Of a stretch of DNA of 64,000 nt, positions 44,187-57,400 are shown one piece after another. The DNA is from Lentzea sp. NEAU-D7 (lineage in GTDB: Bacteria > Actinomycetota > Actinomycetes > Mycobacteriales > Pseudonocardiaceae). The position numbers were made by a program, and so were the translations under genes. How positions within the stretch are numbered: position 1 is the first letter of the stretch; each line of letters opens with the position of its first letter. The stretch is taken from contig NZ_JAPJDL010000001.1 of the NCBI RefSeq assembly GCF_026242055.1, forward strand, positions 310,001 through 374,000, given 5' to 3'. The notes beneath the pieces are model-generated. The model was not told the origin of the DNA and did not search any database. It saw only the letters and a list, made by a program, of their open reading frames with translations.

Positions 44187-44558
44187 TCACACCAGCGGGG
44201 CGAAGAAGAACGTGTCCCGGCGGGCGAAGTGGCCATCCTCGGTGAACTCGAAGAAGTCGGAGAACCGCAGGTTCACGGCGCTGCCGTCGTGCAGGACGCC
44301 GGCGAACGTCCCGTAGACCGCGACCTCGTCCTCGCCCTCCACCACCTTGTCGACGGTGTGGCGGCCTTCGCGGATCACGCGGGCGCCGCCGTAGAACGCG
44401 GTCATCTCCTGGTGGCCGACCATCGGGGCGTAGCCGGGGCGGCGGTAGGTGGCGTCTGGGCTGAACATGTTGACCAGGCCCGTGACGTCGCCCGCGTCGA
44501 CGAGCTCGTAGTAGCGGTGGACGGAGGTGACGTGGGTGGTGTTCAGGGTGGCGGTCAT
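44187..44558 (-). CDS. SnoaL-like/NTF2-fold protein coupled to the NRPS
   Basis: This 123-residue protein has the cone-shaped NTF2 fold signature: [22 protein letters not shown] at the N-terminus, then [21 protein letters not shown] and [20 protein letters not shown]. Polyketide cyclases, epoxide hydrolases and many accessory enzymes use this fold. Its ATG (44558) overlaps the TGA of the terminal NRPS subunit (ATGA), so it is the last gene of the NRPS operon and translated with it. It may modify the released peptide or a precursor (inference). Confidence 0.75.
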   Translation of the reverse strand: MTATLNTTHVTSVHRYYELVDAGDVTGLVNMFSPDATYRRPGYAPMVGHQEMTAFYGGARVIREGRHTVDKVVEGEDEVAVYGTFAGVLHDGSAVNLRFSDFFEFTEDGHFARRDTFFFAPLV

Positions 44559-47500
44559 GAGCGGGGCTCCTCGCTGGAGAGGTGGGTGGACAGGACGGCG
44601 CCGATGGACGCCAGTGGTGCCGGGGCGGTCAGGCCGCCGTGGGTGCTGTGCACGCGGTGGACCTCGACGCGGCCGGTGAAGTGCGGCAGCCACGAGGCCG
44701 GGGTGGGGTCGGACGGGGATTTGCCTTGCGTGGCCTCGAACACGTGCGCGTCCGCGGCCAGGAGTGACGGCTTGTGGCGGTTGTGGAGGTTGACGTTCGC
44801 CGCGAACACCTCGGGCAGCGCTGCCCCGCCGAAGCCCGCGAGGGGGCCTGCCTGGTCGCGGATGGCCTCGTCGAACTCGGCGCGGTCGCGGACGGGCCGG
44901 TCGAGCTCGTAGCCGAGGGACAGCAGCAGCGGGGTGAGCAGGTCCGGGTCGTCCGGTGACACCGGCGGGTGCTCCTCGGCCTCGGGGTAGCCGTCCAGCA
45001 GGGCCAGCAGGCCGATGTCGGACGGTGGCAGGAGTGTCGCCATCTCGTGCACGACGACCGCGCCGAACGACCAGCCGAGCAGGTGGTACGGGCCGTCCGG
45101 CTGGACGGTGCGGACCAGGTCGAGGTAGTCGGCGGCCATCTCCGCGAGGGTCGCGGGCATCGAGGACGGGTCGGTCAGGCCGCGCGCCTGCAGGGCGTAC
45201 ACCGGGCGGCGCGGGTCGAGGTGCGGCAGCAGGCCGAAGTACTCCCAGCCGATGCCGGCGCCGGGGTGGACGCAGAACAGCGGTGCGAGGTCCCCGCCGG
45301 CGCGCAACGGGATCAGCACGTCCAGCGGGTCGCCGGCCGCCGACGTGCCGAGCCGTTCGGCCAGGGTGGCCGGGGTCGGGGCGTCGAACAGCAGGCGCAG
45401 CTCAGGGCGCACGCCCAGTTCCGCCCGGATCCGGGAGACGAGCTTGGCCGCCAGCAGCGAGTGGCCGCCGAGGTCGAAGAAGCCGTCGTCCGGCCCGACC
45501 GACACCCGGCCGAGCACCTCGGCGAACAACGCGCAGAGCGTCGCTTCCAGTGCCGTCGCCGGTGGACGCGCCTGCGCGGTCACCACCTCCGGTGCGGGCA
45601 GGGCTCGCCGGTCGAGCTTCTCGTTGGGCGTCAACGGCAACGCGGGCAGCACGACGAACGCCTCGGGCACCATGTAGCGGGGCAGGAACTCGCCGAGCGA
45701 GCGCCGCACCGCCGCCGGGTCGATCCCGTCCGGCGCGACGAGGTACGCGACCAGCCTGTCGTCGCGCACGATCACGGCCGCCTGGGCGACCTCCGGCAGG
45801 GCGCACAGCGCCGCCTCGACCTCGCCGGTCTCGATGCGCAGGCCGCGGATCTGCACCTGCTGGTCGGCGCGGCCGTGGAACGCGAGCCGCCCGTCGGGCA
45901 GCCAGCGCACCAGGTCGCCGGTCCGGTACATGCGCCCGCCGGTCGGCGAGGCCACGAACCGGGTCGCGGTCAGGCCGGGAGCGCCCAGGTAACCGCGTGC
46001 GAGACCGGCGCCCGCCACGTACAGCTCGCCGACCACGCCGGGCGGCACGGGCCGCAGGTGCTCGTCCAGCACGAGGGCGACGTAGTTGTCGATCGGCGTG
46101 CCGATCGGCGGCAGGTCCGCGTCCGCGCCCGGCGGCACCAGGCCGCACGTCGAGTTCACCGTGCATTCCGTTGGGCCGTAGGTGTTGTACAGCTCGAACG
46201 GCATGCCGGCGGGCGGACGGCGGCGCAGCACGTCGCCGCCGGTGTGCATGACGCGCACCGAGGACGCGGCGAGTGCCGGCTCGTCGAGCATGGCCTCCAG
46301 CCGCGGGGTGGCCAGTGACGACACCGTGATCGCGCTCTCCGCGATCCACTCGGCCAGCGCCTCGGTGTCCTCCAGCACCTGCCGCGCCGGCAGGTGCAGG
46401 GCCGCGCCGGACACGAGCGTCGGCCAGATCTCCGCGACCGCCGCGTCGAAGCCCTGAGCGGACAGGTGGCTCGACCGGTCGGACGGCACGAGCCCGAGCG
46501 CGGTCACCAGCCAGGCCGTCTGGTTGGCGAGAGCGCGGTGTTCGACCACGACGCCCTTGGGACGGCCGGTGGAGCCGGAGGTGTAGATGACGTACGCGGC
46601 GTCGCGCGGGTCTCCCCCGACCTCCGGCGCGGTGGCCGGGTGGTCCGGGACCTCCCCGTCCAGCAGCACCTTCGCCGCGTCGCTGGACGCGACCAGGTGC
46701 GCCAGCGCGTGCTGGGTCACCACGACCGGCGCGTCCGCGTCGGCCAGCATGTAGACCAGCCGCTCCGGCGGGTAGGTGGGATCGACCGGCAGGTAGGCCG
46801 CGCCGGTCCTGAGCACGGCCAGCAACGCGACGACGCTGCTGGTGTCCCGGTCCGTGCAGACCCCGACGACGGTGCCGCGGCCCGCGCCGAGTGCGATCAG
46901 GTGGTGCGCCAGCCGGTTGGCCCGTTCGTCCAGTTCGCGGTAGGTGAGCGTGCCGTCGTGCGCGACCACCGCGGGTGCGTCCGGCGTGCGCGCGGCGACC
47001 TCGGCGATCAGCGCGTGCACGGGCCTGTCGATGTCGTGGGCGATGGACGTGTCGTTCCATTGCCGCAGAACGGCTTCGCGCTCGTTCGCGGTCAGCACGT
47101 CGATCCGGCTCAGCGGGGCGGAGGGGTCGGCGACGAGCGTCCCGACGAGACGGACCAGCCGGCCCAGCAGGCTCTCGGCGGTGGCGCGGTCCCACAGGTC
47201 GACGGCGTACTCCAGGCACACCTCCAGCCCGTCGGCGCTCTGCCCGAAGCCCAGCGACAGGTCGAGCTTCGCCCCGCCGGTCGTGGTGCGGAGGGTCCGC
47301 ACCTCCAGGCCGGGCAGGCCCAGCGCGTCGTCCTCGACGCCGTCCACCCCGTCCTGCAGGGCCAGCGACACCTGGAACAGCGGGTGCCTGGTGCTGGAAC
47401 GCTCCGGGTTGATCCGCTCCACGACGCGGTCGAACGGCACGTCCTGGTGTGAGTAGGCGGCGAGGTCGGCCTCGCGGACGCGCCCCAGGACCGTGGTGAA

Positions 47501-50500
47501 GTCCGGGTCTCCGGACAGGTCCACCCGCAGCGCGAGCGTGTTGACGAACAGGCCGACGAGGTCGTCGAGGTCCTCCGGGCCGCGCCCGGCGACCACGGTG
47601 CCGATCACGACGTCGGTGCCCGCGCCGAGCTTGGTCAGCAGTGTCGCCACGGCCGCGTGCAGCGCCATGAACACCGTCGCGTGGTTGGCCCGTGCCAACG
47701 CGACCAGCGCGCCGTGCGTGTCGGCGTCGATGTGAGCGCGGACCTCGTCGCCGATGTTGCTGGACACCACCGGACGTGGCCGGTCGACCGGCAGCCGCAG
47801 CTCGTCGGGGATCCCGTTCAACGTCTCCGCCCAGAACGCGACGGGGTCGTCGGACGAGCCCAGCAGTTCCTGTTGCCGCAGGCTGTGGTCGGCGTACTGG
47901 ATCGGCAGCGGCCGCCAGCCGGGCGCGATGCCCTCGCAGCGGGAGCGATAGGCGTCGGCGAGGTCGCGCAGCAGCACGCCGGTCGACCAGCCGTCCGTGG
48001 CGATGTGGTGCAGCGCCAGCAACACCACGTGGTCACGCTGGCCGACGCGCAGCACGTGCACCCGCAGCGGGATGTCGGCGGCGAGGTCGAACGGACGTGC
48101 CACCAGCGCGGCCAAGGTGCGTTCCAGGTCGGCTTCGGCGCAGTCGGAGACCTCGAACACGAGCTCGTCCGCCGGCAGCACGACCTGGTGCCATCCGGCG
48201 GCGTCCTCGGGGAACACGGTGCGCAGGGCCTCGTGCCGTTCGACGACGTCGAGCAACGCCGTCCGCAGCGCCGTCAGGTCCAGATCACCGTGCAGCCGCA
48301 ACGCGTGCGGCGCGGTGTAGGCGTGGTCGGCGACCTCCATCGCGAGCCGCACACCCAGCTGGGCGGACGACAGCGGCACCCGGTCCGGCCGGTGGTCCGG
48401 GCGGGGCGCGATGCGCATCGGCGCCGTGGTGTCCAGATGACCGTCGAGACCGCGTGGCGTGGGGTCGCGGAACAGCACGCGGATGCCCAGCTCGACGCCG
48501 AACACCGTGCGGAGGGAGGCGAGCAGCCGCGCCGCGAGCAGCGAGTGCCCGCCCAGGTCGAAGAACCCGTCGTCGAGGCCGACCGCCTCGAGCCCCAGCA
48601 CCTTGGCGAACAGCCCGCACAGGATCTCCTGCCGGGGCGTGCGCGGCTGGCCGCCGCCGACGGCGTACGACGGCGCGGGCAACGCGCGGCGGTCCAGCTT
48701 TCCGTTCGGTGTCAGGGGGAACTCGTCGAGCGCGACGAAGGCGGCGGGCACCATGTGCTCGGGCAGCCGCTCCACCAGGTGTTCCCGGAGGCGCTTCGGG
48801 TCGGCGGCGCCGACGACGTAGGCGACGAGCCGTTTGCCGCCGGGGCCGTCCTCGCGTGCCACGACGGCCGTGGCCGTCACGTCCGGATGTGCGGTCAGCA
48901 CCGCCTCGATCTCCGCGGGTTCGACGCGGAACCCGCGGATCTTCACCTGGTCGTCGGCGCGGCCCAGGTAGGTCAGCGTGCCGTCGGCGCGCCGGCGGAC
49001 CAGGTCACCGGTCCGGTACAGCCGCGCCCCGGCGGTGAACGGCGAGGCGACGAACCGTTCGGCGGTCAGGCCCGGCCTGCCTAGGTAGCCGTGCGCGAGG
49101 CCCTCCCCGCCGACGTACAACTCCCCCACCGCACCGGTCGGCACGGGCGCCAGCCGGTGGTCGAGCACGACCGCGCTCTTGCCCTGCAACGGGAACCCGA
49201 TCGGCACCGTCGTGCCGTCCCAGCCGTGCGGCACGGTGAACGAGGTGGTGAATCCCATGCTTTCGACGGGCCCGTAGCCGTTGACCACGCCGATGCCCGG
49301 TACGGCGGCCAGCACGGCGCGCACGTGCCCGGCCGAGGCCGCCTCACCACCGGTCAGCGCCCAGCGGAGTCCGGTGAAGATCTCCGGGCTGGTGTCCCAG
49401 AGGTGGTTGAAGAGACTGGCGGACGCGTCCAGCACCGTCACGCCGTGGTGCACCACGAGCCGCGCGATCACGGCGGGCTCCGGCCGTTGACCGGGGTACA
49501 GCACCGACGTGCCGCCGGCCAGCAGCGGGCCGAACAGCTGGGTGGCGAAGGCGTCCCACGACACGGAGGCGCACTGCAGCCACACCTCGCCGGGACCGAA
49601 CCCCGCGTACCGCTGGCCGGCGAGCGTGCCGGTCAGCGCGCGGTGCGGGGTGCCGGCCGCTTTCGCGGCACCGGTGGAGCCCGAGGTGAACATGACGCAC
49701 GCCAGGTCGTCGGGACCGGTTTCCGGTGCGGTGAAGGGCATCGGCCGGACGTAGTCGAGCGCGACCACCGGCACGTCCACGTCGAACGGGCGGTCGGTCA
49801 GGACGAGCCGCACCGGCAGGGACGCGACCATCGACGCCAGCCGCGCGGGCGGGAAGTCGACGTCGAGCACGCAGTAGGCCGCACCCGCCTTGAGGACGGC
49901 CAGCAACGCGGTCGCCATCTCCACGCCACGTCCGATGTGGACACCCACGACGTCTCCTCGCCGGATCCCCTGCGAGACCAGGAAACCTGCGAGATTGCCG
50001 GAATCGGCGTCCAGCCGCGCGTAGGTGACCTCGGTGTCACCCGACACGAGCGCGACTGCCTGCGGGGTGCGAGCGGCCTGGCGTGCGAACAGCTCGTGCA
50101 CCGTGGCGGCGGGCACGGGCGGCTCGGTGGTGGCGAGCACCGCGGCGCGTTCCTCCGCGGACAGCACGTCCAGGTTCCACAACGGACGGTCCGGGTCCGC
50201 CGCGGCCTGGTCCAGCAGCCGGACCAGCCGCTCCAGCAGCATTTCGGCGGTCGCGTCGTCGAAGAGCCCGGTGAGGTACTCCAGCGAGCACTCCACCCCG
50301 TCCCGTCTCTCGCGCAGCGACAGGGTGAGGTCGAACTTCGCCGCGCCCGCCCCGATCGGCTCGGCGGTGGCGGTGAGGCCGGGCAGGTCGAGTCCGTTCG
50401 AGTCGTCGCCGGTGTCGGCGAGCACCATGACCTGGAACAGCGGGTGCCTGCCCGGTGCCCGCACCGGGTTCAGCTCCTCCACGAGCCGGTCGAACGGCAC

Positions 50501-51463
50501 GTCCTGGTTGCCGTAGGCGTCCAGCGACTCCTCGCGCACCCTGGCCAGCAGTTCGCGGAACGACGGGTCGCCGGACACGTCCACCCGCAGCACCAGCGTG
50601 TTGACGAAGAACCCGACCAGGTCCTCCAGCGCCTCCTCGCCGCGTCCGGTCACGACCGTGCCGATCGGGACGTCCTCGCCGGCGCCGCTGCGGGTCAGCA
50701 ACGCGGCGAACGCGGCCTGGGCGACCATGAACAGCGTCGCGCCGGACTCCTCGGCCAGCACGGCGAGTCCGCGCGTGGTGCGGGCGTCGAGCAGCGCGGT
50801 CACGGCGGAGCCCGCGGTACCGGTGTCGCCGTCGCGCGGACGGTCGACCGGCAGCGGGATCTCCTCGGGCAGGCCGGCCAGCTTCGCCCGCCAGTGCGCC
50901 AGCTGGGTGCCGAGCACGCTGCCCGGGTCGTCGGCCGCGCCGAGGACGTCCTGCTGCCACAGCGTGTAGTCGGCGTACTGGACGGGCAGCGGCTCCCAGT
51001 CCGGCGCTTCGCCCGCCAGCCGTGCGGTGTAGGCGGTGGTGAGGTCGCGCAGCAACGGCCCGAGCGACCAGCCGTCGCTGACGATGTGGTGCATCACCAG
51101 CAGCAGCACGTGCTCTTCCGGCCCCTGCTCGAGCAGGTGCGCCCGGAACGGCGGGTCGGCGGCGAGGTCGAACGCCTCCCGCGCCGCGCGGCCCAGCACG
51201 ACGGCCGGATCGCCCGGTTCGAGCACGGCGAGCACGACCTTCGCGTCGTCCAGGATCTCCTGGTACGGCTCGCCGTCACGGCTGGGGAACGTGGTGCGCA
51301 ACGCCTCGTGCCGTGCGACGACGTCGGTGAGCGCGAGCTCAAGTGCTTCTCTGTCCAGCGTTCCGCGCAGCCGGAGCGCGAGCGGGATGTTGTAGGCGGC
51401 GCCGGTTCCCTCGTGCCGATCGAGGAACCACAGCCGTTGCTGGGCGAACGACAGGGGGATCAC
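44555..51463 (-). CDS. Terminal NRPS subunit: C-A-T-C-A-T-TE
   Basis: This subunit has 2302 residues. Module 1: condensation (1-445, [10 protein letters not shown]), adenylation (about 454-930), carrier ([10 protein letters not shown], Ser near 973). Module 2: condensation (about 1030-1465, [10 protein letters not shown]), adenylation (about 1485-1960), carrier (Ser near 2001). A type I thioesterase follows (about 2050-2302, [11 protein letters not shown]), which would release the peptide by hydrolysis or macrocyclisation. Read by eye against GrsA, pocket residues are D-A-T-D-L-G-G-G-F (module 1) and D-A-A-S-H-G-T-V-N (module 2); neither matches a code I can name. The second condensation domain has an atypical N-terminus ([20 protein letters not shown] instead of AQRRLWFL). 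It starts at GTG 51463 inside the stop of the upstream subunit gene. Confidence 0.93.
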   Translation of the reverse strand: MIPLSFAQQRLWFLDRHEGTGAAYNIPLALRLRGTLDREALELALTDVVARHEALRTTFPSRDGEPYQEILDDAKVVLAVLEPGDPAVVLGRAAREAFDLAADPPFRAHLLEQGPEEHVLLLVMHHIVSDGWSLGPLLRDLTTAYTARLAGEAPDWEPLPVQYADYTLWQQDVLGAADDPGSVLGTQLAHWRAKLAGLPEEIPLPVDRPRDGDTGTAGSAVTALLDARTTRGLAVLAEESGATLFMVAQAAFAALLTRSGAGEDVPIGTVVTGRGEEALEDLVGFFVNTLVLRVDVSGDPSFRELLARVREESLDAYGNQDVPFDRLVEELNPVRAPGRHPLFQVMVLADTGDDSNGLDLPGLTATAEPIGAGAAKFDLTLSLRERRDGVECSLEYLTGLFDDATAEMLLERLVRLLDQAAADPDRPLWNLDVLSAEERAAVLATTEPPVPAATVHELFARQAARTPQAVALVSGDTEVTYARLDADSGNLAGFLVSQGIRRGDVVGVHIGRGVEMATALLAVLKAGAAYCVLDVDFPPARLASMVASLPVRLVLTDRPFDVDVPVVALDYVRPMPFTAPETGPDDLACVMFTSGSTGAAKAAGTPHRALTGTLAGQRYAGFGPGEVWLQCASVSWDAFATQLFGPLLAGGTSVLYPGQRPEPAVIARLVVHHGVTVLDASASLFNHLWDTSPEIFTGLRWALTGGEAASAGHVRAVLAAVPGIGVVNGYGPVESMGFTTSFTVPHGWDGTTVPIGFPLQGKSAVVLDHRLAPVPTGAVGELYVGGEGLAHGYLGRPGLTAERFVASPFTAGARLYRTGDLVRRRADGTLTYLGRADDQVKIRGFRVEPAEIEAVLTAHPDVTATAVVAREDGPGGKRLVAYVVGAADPKRLREHLVERLPEHMVPAAFVALDEFPLTPNGKLDRRALPAPSYAVGGGQPRTPRQEILCGLFAKVLGLEAVGLDDGFFDLGGHSLLAARLLASLRTVFGVELGIRVLFRDPTPRGLDGHLDTTAPMRIAPRPDHRPDRVPLSSAQLGVRLAMEVADHAYTAPHALRLHGDLDLTALRTALLDVVERHEALRTVFPEDAAGWHQVVLPADELVFEVSDCAEADLERTLAALVARPFDLAADIPLRVHVLRVGQRDHVVLLALHHIATDGWSTGVLLRDLADAYRSRCEGIAPGWRPLPIQYADHSLRQQELLGSSDDPVAFWAETLNGIPDELRLPVDRPRPVVSSNIGDEVRAHIDADTHGALVALARANHATVFMALHAAVATLLTKLGAGTDVVIGTVVAGRGPEDLDDLVGLFVNTLALRVDLSGDPDFTTVLGRVREADLAAYSHQDVPFDRVVERINPERSSTRHPLFQVSLALQDGVDGVEDDALGLPGLEVRTLRTTTGGAKLDLSLGFGQSADGLEVCLEYAVDLWDRATAESLLGRLVRLVGTLVADPSAPLSRIDVLTANEREAVLRQWNDTSIAHDIDRPVHALIAEVAARTPDAPAVVAHDGTLTYRELDERANRLAHHLIALGAGRGTVVGVCTDRDTSSVVALLAVLRTGAAYLPVDPTYPPERLVYMLADADAPVVVTQHALAHLVASSDAAKVLLDGEVPDHPATAPEVGGDPRDAAYVIYTSGSTGRPKGVVVEHRALANQTAWLVTALGLVPSDRSSHLSAQGFDAAVAEIWPTLVSGAALHLPARQVLEDTEALAEWIAESAITVSSLATPRLEAMLDEPALAASSVRVMHTGGDVLRRRPPAGMPFELYNTYGPTECTVNSTCGLVPPGADADLPPIGTPIDNYVALVLDEHLRPVPPGVVGELYVAGAGLARGYLGAPGLTATRFVASPTGGRMYRTGDLVRWLPDGRLAFHGRADQQVQIRGLRIETGEVEAALCALPEVAQAAVIVRDDRLVAYLVAPDGIDPAAVRRSLGEFLPRYMVPEAFVVLPALPLTPNEKLDRRALPAPEVVTAQARPPATALEATLCALFAEVLGRVSVGPDDGFFDLGGHSLLAAKLVSRIRAELGVRPELRLLFDAPTPATLAERLGTSAAGDPLDVLIPLRAGGDLAPLFCVHPGAGIGWEYFGLLPHLDPRRPVYALQARGLTDPSSMPATLAEMAADYLDLVRTVQPDGPYHLLGWSFGAVVVHEMATLLPPSDIGLLALLDGYPEAEEHPPVSPDDPDLLTPLLLSLGYELDRPVRDRAEFDEAIRDQAGPLAGFGGAALPEVFAANVNLHNRHKPSLLAADAHVFEATQGKSPSDPTPASWLPHFTGRVEVHRVHSTHGGLTAPAPLASIGAVLSTHLSSEEPRS

Positions 51464-54400
51464 AACGTCTCCTTGGACCTCGGCCGAGCCCGCAGCACGG
51501 GCCTCGGGGCGGGACGGGCGGCCGCCGGAAGGTGGGCCGCCAGGCCCGCGACCGTCGGGTTCTCGAACACGGTCCGCACGCCCAGTTCCGCGCCGAAGAC
51601 CGACCGCACCCGGCTGACCAGGCGCATCACCAGGATCGAATGGCCGCCCAGCACGAAGAAGTCGTCGTCGACGGTCACCTCGGGCGCGTTCAGCAGCTCG
51701 GCGAACAGGCCGCACAGCAGTTCCTCGTGCGGGCTCTGCGGCGCACGACCGGCGACCCGCCGCACGTCCGGAACGGGCAGTGCGGCGCGGTCGAGCTTCC
51801 CGTTGGGCGTGCGCGGCAACGACTCCAGCGCGACGACCGCGGCCGGCACGAGGTAGTCGGGCAGGTGCTTCGCGGCGAACTCCCGCACGCCTTCGGCACG
51901 GCCGACGACGTACGCGACGAGCCGCTTGTCTCCGGGGCTGTCCTCGCGGACGACGACCTCGGCCTGCCGCACACCGGGATGCCGGGCGAGCACCGCGCGC
52001 ACCTCGCCGGGCTCCACCCGGAAGCCGCGGATCTTGACCTGGTCGTCGGCGCGGCCGAGGAAGTGCACCACGCCCTCGCGGTCCTGGCGCACCAGGTCGC
52101 CGGTGCGGTACATGCGCTCGCCGGGCGCGCCGTACGGGTTGGCGACGAACCGCTGCGCGGTGGCGGGGGTCTGGCCCAGGTACCCGTGCGCGAGGCCGTC
52201 ACCGGCCATGTACAGCTCTCCGGGCGTGCCCGGCGGCACCGGCCGCAGCCACTGGTCGAGCACGAACACCCGCTTGCCCGTCACCGGGCGGCCGACCGGC
52301 ACGCTGATCCGTTCCAGGTCCCGCGGCTCGACCGCGTGGCAGAGGGTGAAGATGGTGTTCTCCAGCGGCGAGTAGCCGTTCACGACCCGCAGGAACGGGT
52401 GCCGGTCGAGCAGCGTGCGCAGGTGCGGGATCGAGGCGGGTTCGCCGCCGGTCATCACCTCGCGGACGCCGTCGAACACCTCGGGCATCTCGTCGACCAG
52501 GAAGTTCAGCAGGCTGGCCGAGACGTGCAGCGCGGTGACGCCGTGCGTTTCGACCAGGCGCTTGATCTGCGCCGGCTCCGGGGTCTGGCCGGGTTGCAGC
52601 ACGCAGGTGGCGCCGGAGAGCAGCGGACCGAACAGCTCCAGCGCGAAGGCGTCCCAGGACACCGGCGAGCACTGCAGCCAGACCGCGTCCTCGGCGAAAC
52701 CGACGTAGTCCTGGCCGGTCAGCGTGGTGACGAGCGCCCGGTGCGACACGACGACGCCCTTGGGACGTCCCGTGGAGCCCGAGGTGAACATGACGCACGC
52801 CGGGCTGTCCGCGGTGATCACGCGGGTGAAGTCGTCCGCCGGGTGGTGGCCGCCGTCGGCGTCCTCCAGCACGAACACCGGTCCGGCCTGGTCGAGCAGC
52901 GCCTGCCGGCGGTCGGCCGGGTGGTCGGGGTCGAGCAGGACGTACGCCGCGCCCGCCTTCAGCACGGCCAGGATCGCGACGGCGAGGTCCACACCGCGCG
53001 GCAGGCACACCGCGACCGTGTCCCCGGCCTCGGCGCCCTGTGCCGCCAGCCTCCGGGCGAGCCGGTTCGCACGGGAGTGCAGTTCGGCGTAGGTGACGGC
53101 CTCGCGGTCGTCGATCACCGCCACGGCGCCGGGCCGTCCGGTCATCAGGTCCGGCAGGGTGGCGTCGCGGTGCGGGCTGTCGCCGGAGGAGTTCCACTCC
53201 CCCGTGACGACGTGCAGCTCCTCCGCGTCCAGGAGGTCCACTGTGGACAGCGGTGTGCCGGGGTTCTCGGCGACCGCCTCGAGCAACCGCGCCAGCCTGG
53301 TCACCACGGCCTCGGCCGTCTCGCGGTCGTAGAGCTCGGTCGCGTACTCCAGCTCACCGGTCAGCCCGGCCGGTGTCCCGTCCTGCGCGAACGCCTCCCG
53401 CAGGCCGAGGGTGAGGTCGAACTTCGCCGCCCCGGTCGCCGCGGGCAGCGTCTCCACCTCGAGGCCCGGCAGCGCCAGCTCGCCCTCGGCGTTGTTCTGC
53501 AGCACGACCATCACCTGGAACAGCGGGTGCCTGGCCGTGGTGCGGGCCGGGTTCAGCTCCTCCACCAGCCGTTCGAACGGCAGGTCCTGGTGGTCGTAGG
53601 CGGCGAGGTCGTGCTCGCGGACCCGGTCGAGCAGTTCCAGGAACGTCGGGTCGCCGGACAGGTCGGTCCGCAGCACGAGCGTGTTGACGAAGAACCCGAC
53701 CAGGTCGTCCAGCGCCTCGTCGGCCCGTCCCGCGACCGGGGTGCCGAGCGGGACGTCCGCACCCGCTCCCAGCCGGGACAGCAGTGCGGCGAACGCGGCG
53801 CGCAGCACCATGAACGGCGTGGCACCAGCGGCCCGTGCCAGCGCCGTGAGGCTCTGGTGCACGTCCGCGCCGATGCTGAACGGCACGACGTCGCCCTGGT
53901 GGGCGGGCCGGGCCGGACGTGGCCGGTCGGCCGGCAGCGTCGCCTCCTCCGGCAGCGCGGCGAGAGCCTGCCGCCAGTGCGCGAGCTGGTCGTCGATCGG
54001 GAGCCGTTGCTGCCACAGGGTGTAGTCCGCGTACTGGACCGGCAACGGAGTCCACTGTGGAGCTTTGCCGTCGACGCGGGCGGTGTAGGCGTCGGCGAGG
54101 CCGGTCAGCAGCGGCCGCATCGACCACCCGTCGGCCGCGATGTGGTGCACCACGACCAGCAGCACGTGGTCACGTTCGCCGGTGCGGAAAAGCCGCACCC
54201 GCAGCGGGCTCGCGGTGAGGTCGAACGGCCTGCGGGACTCCTCCTCGACGGTGCCGTGCGACTCGGCGAAGTCGACAGCCGCCGGCAGGACCTCCTGGTA
54301 GACCTCGCCGTCGCGCTGGCGGAACACCGTCCGCAACGCCTCGTGCCGGTGCACGACGTCCTCCAGCGCCGCGCGCAGTGCCGTCACGTCGAGGTCGCCG

Positions 54401-57400
54401 GTCAGCCGCAGAGCGATCGGGACGTGGTAGGCGGCGCCGGGTTGCTGGACCTGTTCGACCGTCCACAACCTTTGCTGCGCCGAGGAAAGCGGCACGAGCT
54501 CCGGTCGTTCGACCGGCACCACCCGTTCCCCGGCGGGCCGGCCGGAGTCCAGACGTGCCTCCAGCGCGGCCACGGTCGGCGCGTCGAACACCTCGCGCAA
54601 CCCGATCTCGGTGTCGAACGCGGCACGGATCCTGGCCACCAGCCGGGCGGCGAGCAGCGAGTGCCCGCCGAGGGCGAAGAAGTCGTCGCGCAGACCGACC
54701 TTCGGCGTGCCCAGCAGGTCCGCGAAGAGGCCGCACAGCACTTCCTGGCGGGCGGTGCGCGGGGCGTCGTCGCCGACCCGCACGGCCGGAGCGGGCAACG
54801 CCCGGCGATCGACCTTGCCGTTCTGCGTCAGCGGAAGCGCGTCCAGCACGACCACCGCCGCGGGCACCATGAACGCCGGGAGCAGCGCGCCGACGTGCTC
54901 GCGGACCTCCTCGGCGGTGACCTGGCACCCGGCCGCCGGCACGACGTACCCGACCAGGCGCTTGCCGGTCGCCGGTTCCTCCCGCACGACCACGACCGCG
55001 TGGGCGATGCGCTCGTGGCGGGTCAGCGCCGCCTCGATCTCCCCCGGCTCGACCCGGAAGCCCCGGATCTTCACCTGGTGGTCCGCGCGGCCGAGGAACT
55101 CGATCACGCCGTCCGCGCGCCACCGGCCGAGGTCACCCGTCCGGTACAGGCGGCCGCCCGCACACGCGACGAACCGTTCGGCGGTCGCGCCCGGCCTGTT
55201 CAGGTACCCGAGCGCGAGTCCGTCGCCGCCGACGTAGATCTCGCCGGGAACGCCGGGTGGCACCGGGTTGAGGTCACCGTCCAGCAGGTGCACGGTGGTG
55301 TGGGCGATGGGCGCCCCGATCGGCACCGGTCCGCCGGCCTCGGTGATCTGGTGCGTGGTCGCGAAGACCATGCTCTCCACCGGCCCGTACCCGTTCACCA
55401 GCCGGACGTCCGGGTACTCGCGCAGCACGCGGGCGATGTGGGCGGGCGACGCGGCATCGCCACCCGTGACGACCTCGCCGACCTGCCCGAACACCTCGGG
55501 GTGGGTGTCCACCAGCGCGGCGAACAGGCCCGCGGACAGCCACAGCCGGTCGACGCCGTGCCGTGCGACCTGCTCGGCGATCAGCGCCGGGTCGGGCACC
55601 TGGCCCGGCGCGAGCACGCAGGTGGTGCCGTGCAGCAAGGGCTGCCACAGTTCCAGCGCCGCCGCGTCCCACGCCACGGGCGCCGCCTGCAGCCAGACTC
55701 CGCCCGTGCCGGCGAACCGCTGGCCGAAGAACATCCGCACGGCGGCCCGGTGCGTCGTGACGACGCCCTTCGGCACACCCGACGAGCCGGACGTGAACAT
55801 CACGCACGCCACGTCACCGCCGCCGACCGGGAAGCCCGGCCTCGTCGGGGACTCGCCCCGCACGTCGTCCACCCGCACGACGTCCAGGTGCTGCGGCAGC
55901 AGGCCCGCGACGGACGGGTGGCTGACCACCAGGTCGAGCCGTGCCTCGTCCACGATGCGCGCCACCGGGTGCGTCGGGTCGAGCGGCACGTAGGCCGCCC
56001 CGGTCTTCAGCACGCCCAGCAGCGCCACGACGAACGCCGGCGAGCGCTCGACCAGCACACCGACCAGGTCTCCCCGGCCCACTCCGTGTTCGAGCACCTT
56101 GTGCGCCACCTGGTTGGCCCACGCGTCCACCTCGGCGAAGGTCAGGCGTTCGTCGCCGAAGACCAGCGCCACCGCGTCCGGGCGGCGTTGCGCCTGTTCC
56201 TCGAAGAGGTCCACGAGCGACCGGTCGCGCGGGTAGTCGGCGGAGGTGTCGTTCCACTCGGCGAGAAGTTCGTGCTCCTCGGCGGACAACACGTCCACGC
56301 TCGACACCCGCGCGTCCGGGTCGATCCCGGTCGCGACACGTTCGAATCGCGTGATCAGCGCACGGGCCGTCGCGGGTTCGAAGAGGTCCGCCGCGTACTC
56401 CAGCGTGCCGGTGATCCCCGCCGGGCCGTGCTCGTCCGCGGTCTCGGCCAACATCAGCGCGAGGTCGAACTTGGCCGCCGTCACCGCGATCTCCACCGGC
56501 TCACCGTCCACTCCGGACAGATCGGCGGCGGGGGTGGCGGCCTGGACCGTCACGAACACCTGGAACAGCGGGTGCCGTGCGGGCGAACGGACCGGGTTGA
56601 GCTCCTCGACGACCTTCTCGAACGGCAGGTCCTGGTTCGCGTACGCCGCCAGGTCCGTCTCCCGGACCCGGCCGACCAGTTCGCGGAAGGTGGGGTCGCC
56701 GGCGAGGTCCGTGCGCAGCACCAGGGTGTTCACGAAGAACCCGACCAGGTCGTCCAGCGCCTCGTCGGTGCGACCGGCCACCGCAGTGCCCAGCGGGACG
56801 TCCGTGCCCGCGCCGAGCCTCGACAGCATCAGCGCCAGCGCGGCCTGCACGACCATGAACAGCGTCGCGTCGCACTCGCGGGCGATCGCCAGCAACCGGC
56901 GGTGTGCCTCGGCGTCGAGCGACACGGCCAGCTGCTCGCCGCGGTGGCTCGGGGTCTCCGGGCGTGGCCGGTCGGTCGGCAGCGCGATCTCCTCCGGCAG
57001 CCCGGCGAGTGCCGTCCGCCAGTGCCCGGCCTGAGCATCGGTGTCGAGTCCCTGCTGCCACAGCGCGTAGTCGGCGTACTGGACCTCCAACGGCGGCAGG
57101 TCCGGCTCGGCACCGGCGCGGCGGGCGTCGTAGGCGACGCCGAGGTCACGCAGCAGCGGTCCCCACGACCAGCCGTCGGTCACGATGTGGTGCATCACCA
57201 CCAGCAGGACGTTGTCCTCTTCGGACAGCCGGAACAGCGCGGTTCGCAGGGGAAGTTCGGTCGCGAGGTCGAACGGCCTCGCCGCCTCGGCGGCCAGCAG
57301 CGCGTCCAGTTCGCTCTCGTCGCACCCGGTGATCTCCAGTGCGCACTCGGCGTGGGGCAGGACGACCTGCTCGGGCACGCCGTCGCGGTCGGGGAACACC

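Noticed and set aside
43520..44245. Open frames of 167-241 residues across the minisatellite
   Set aside because: Their Arg/Val- or Asn-His-rich repeats come from the 21-bp array. Several frames are open at once and no start site supports one.
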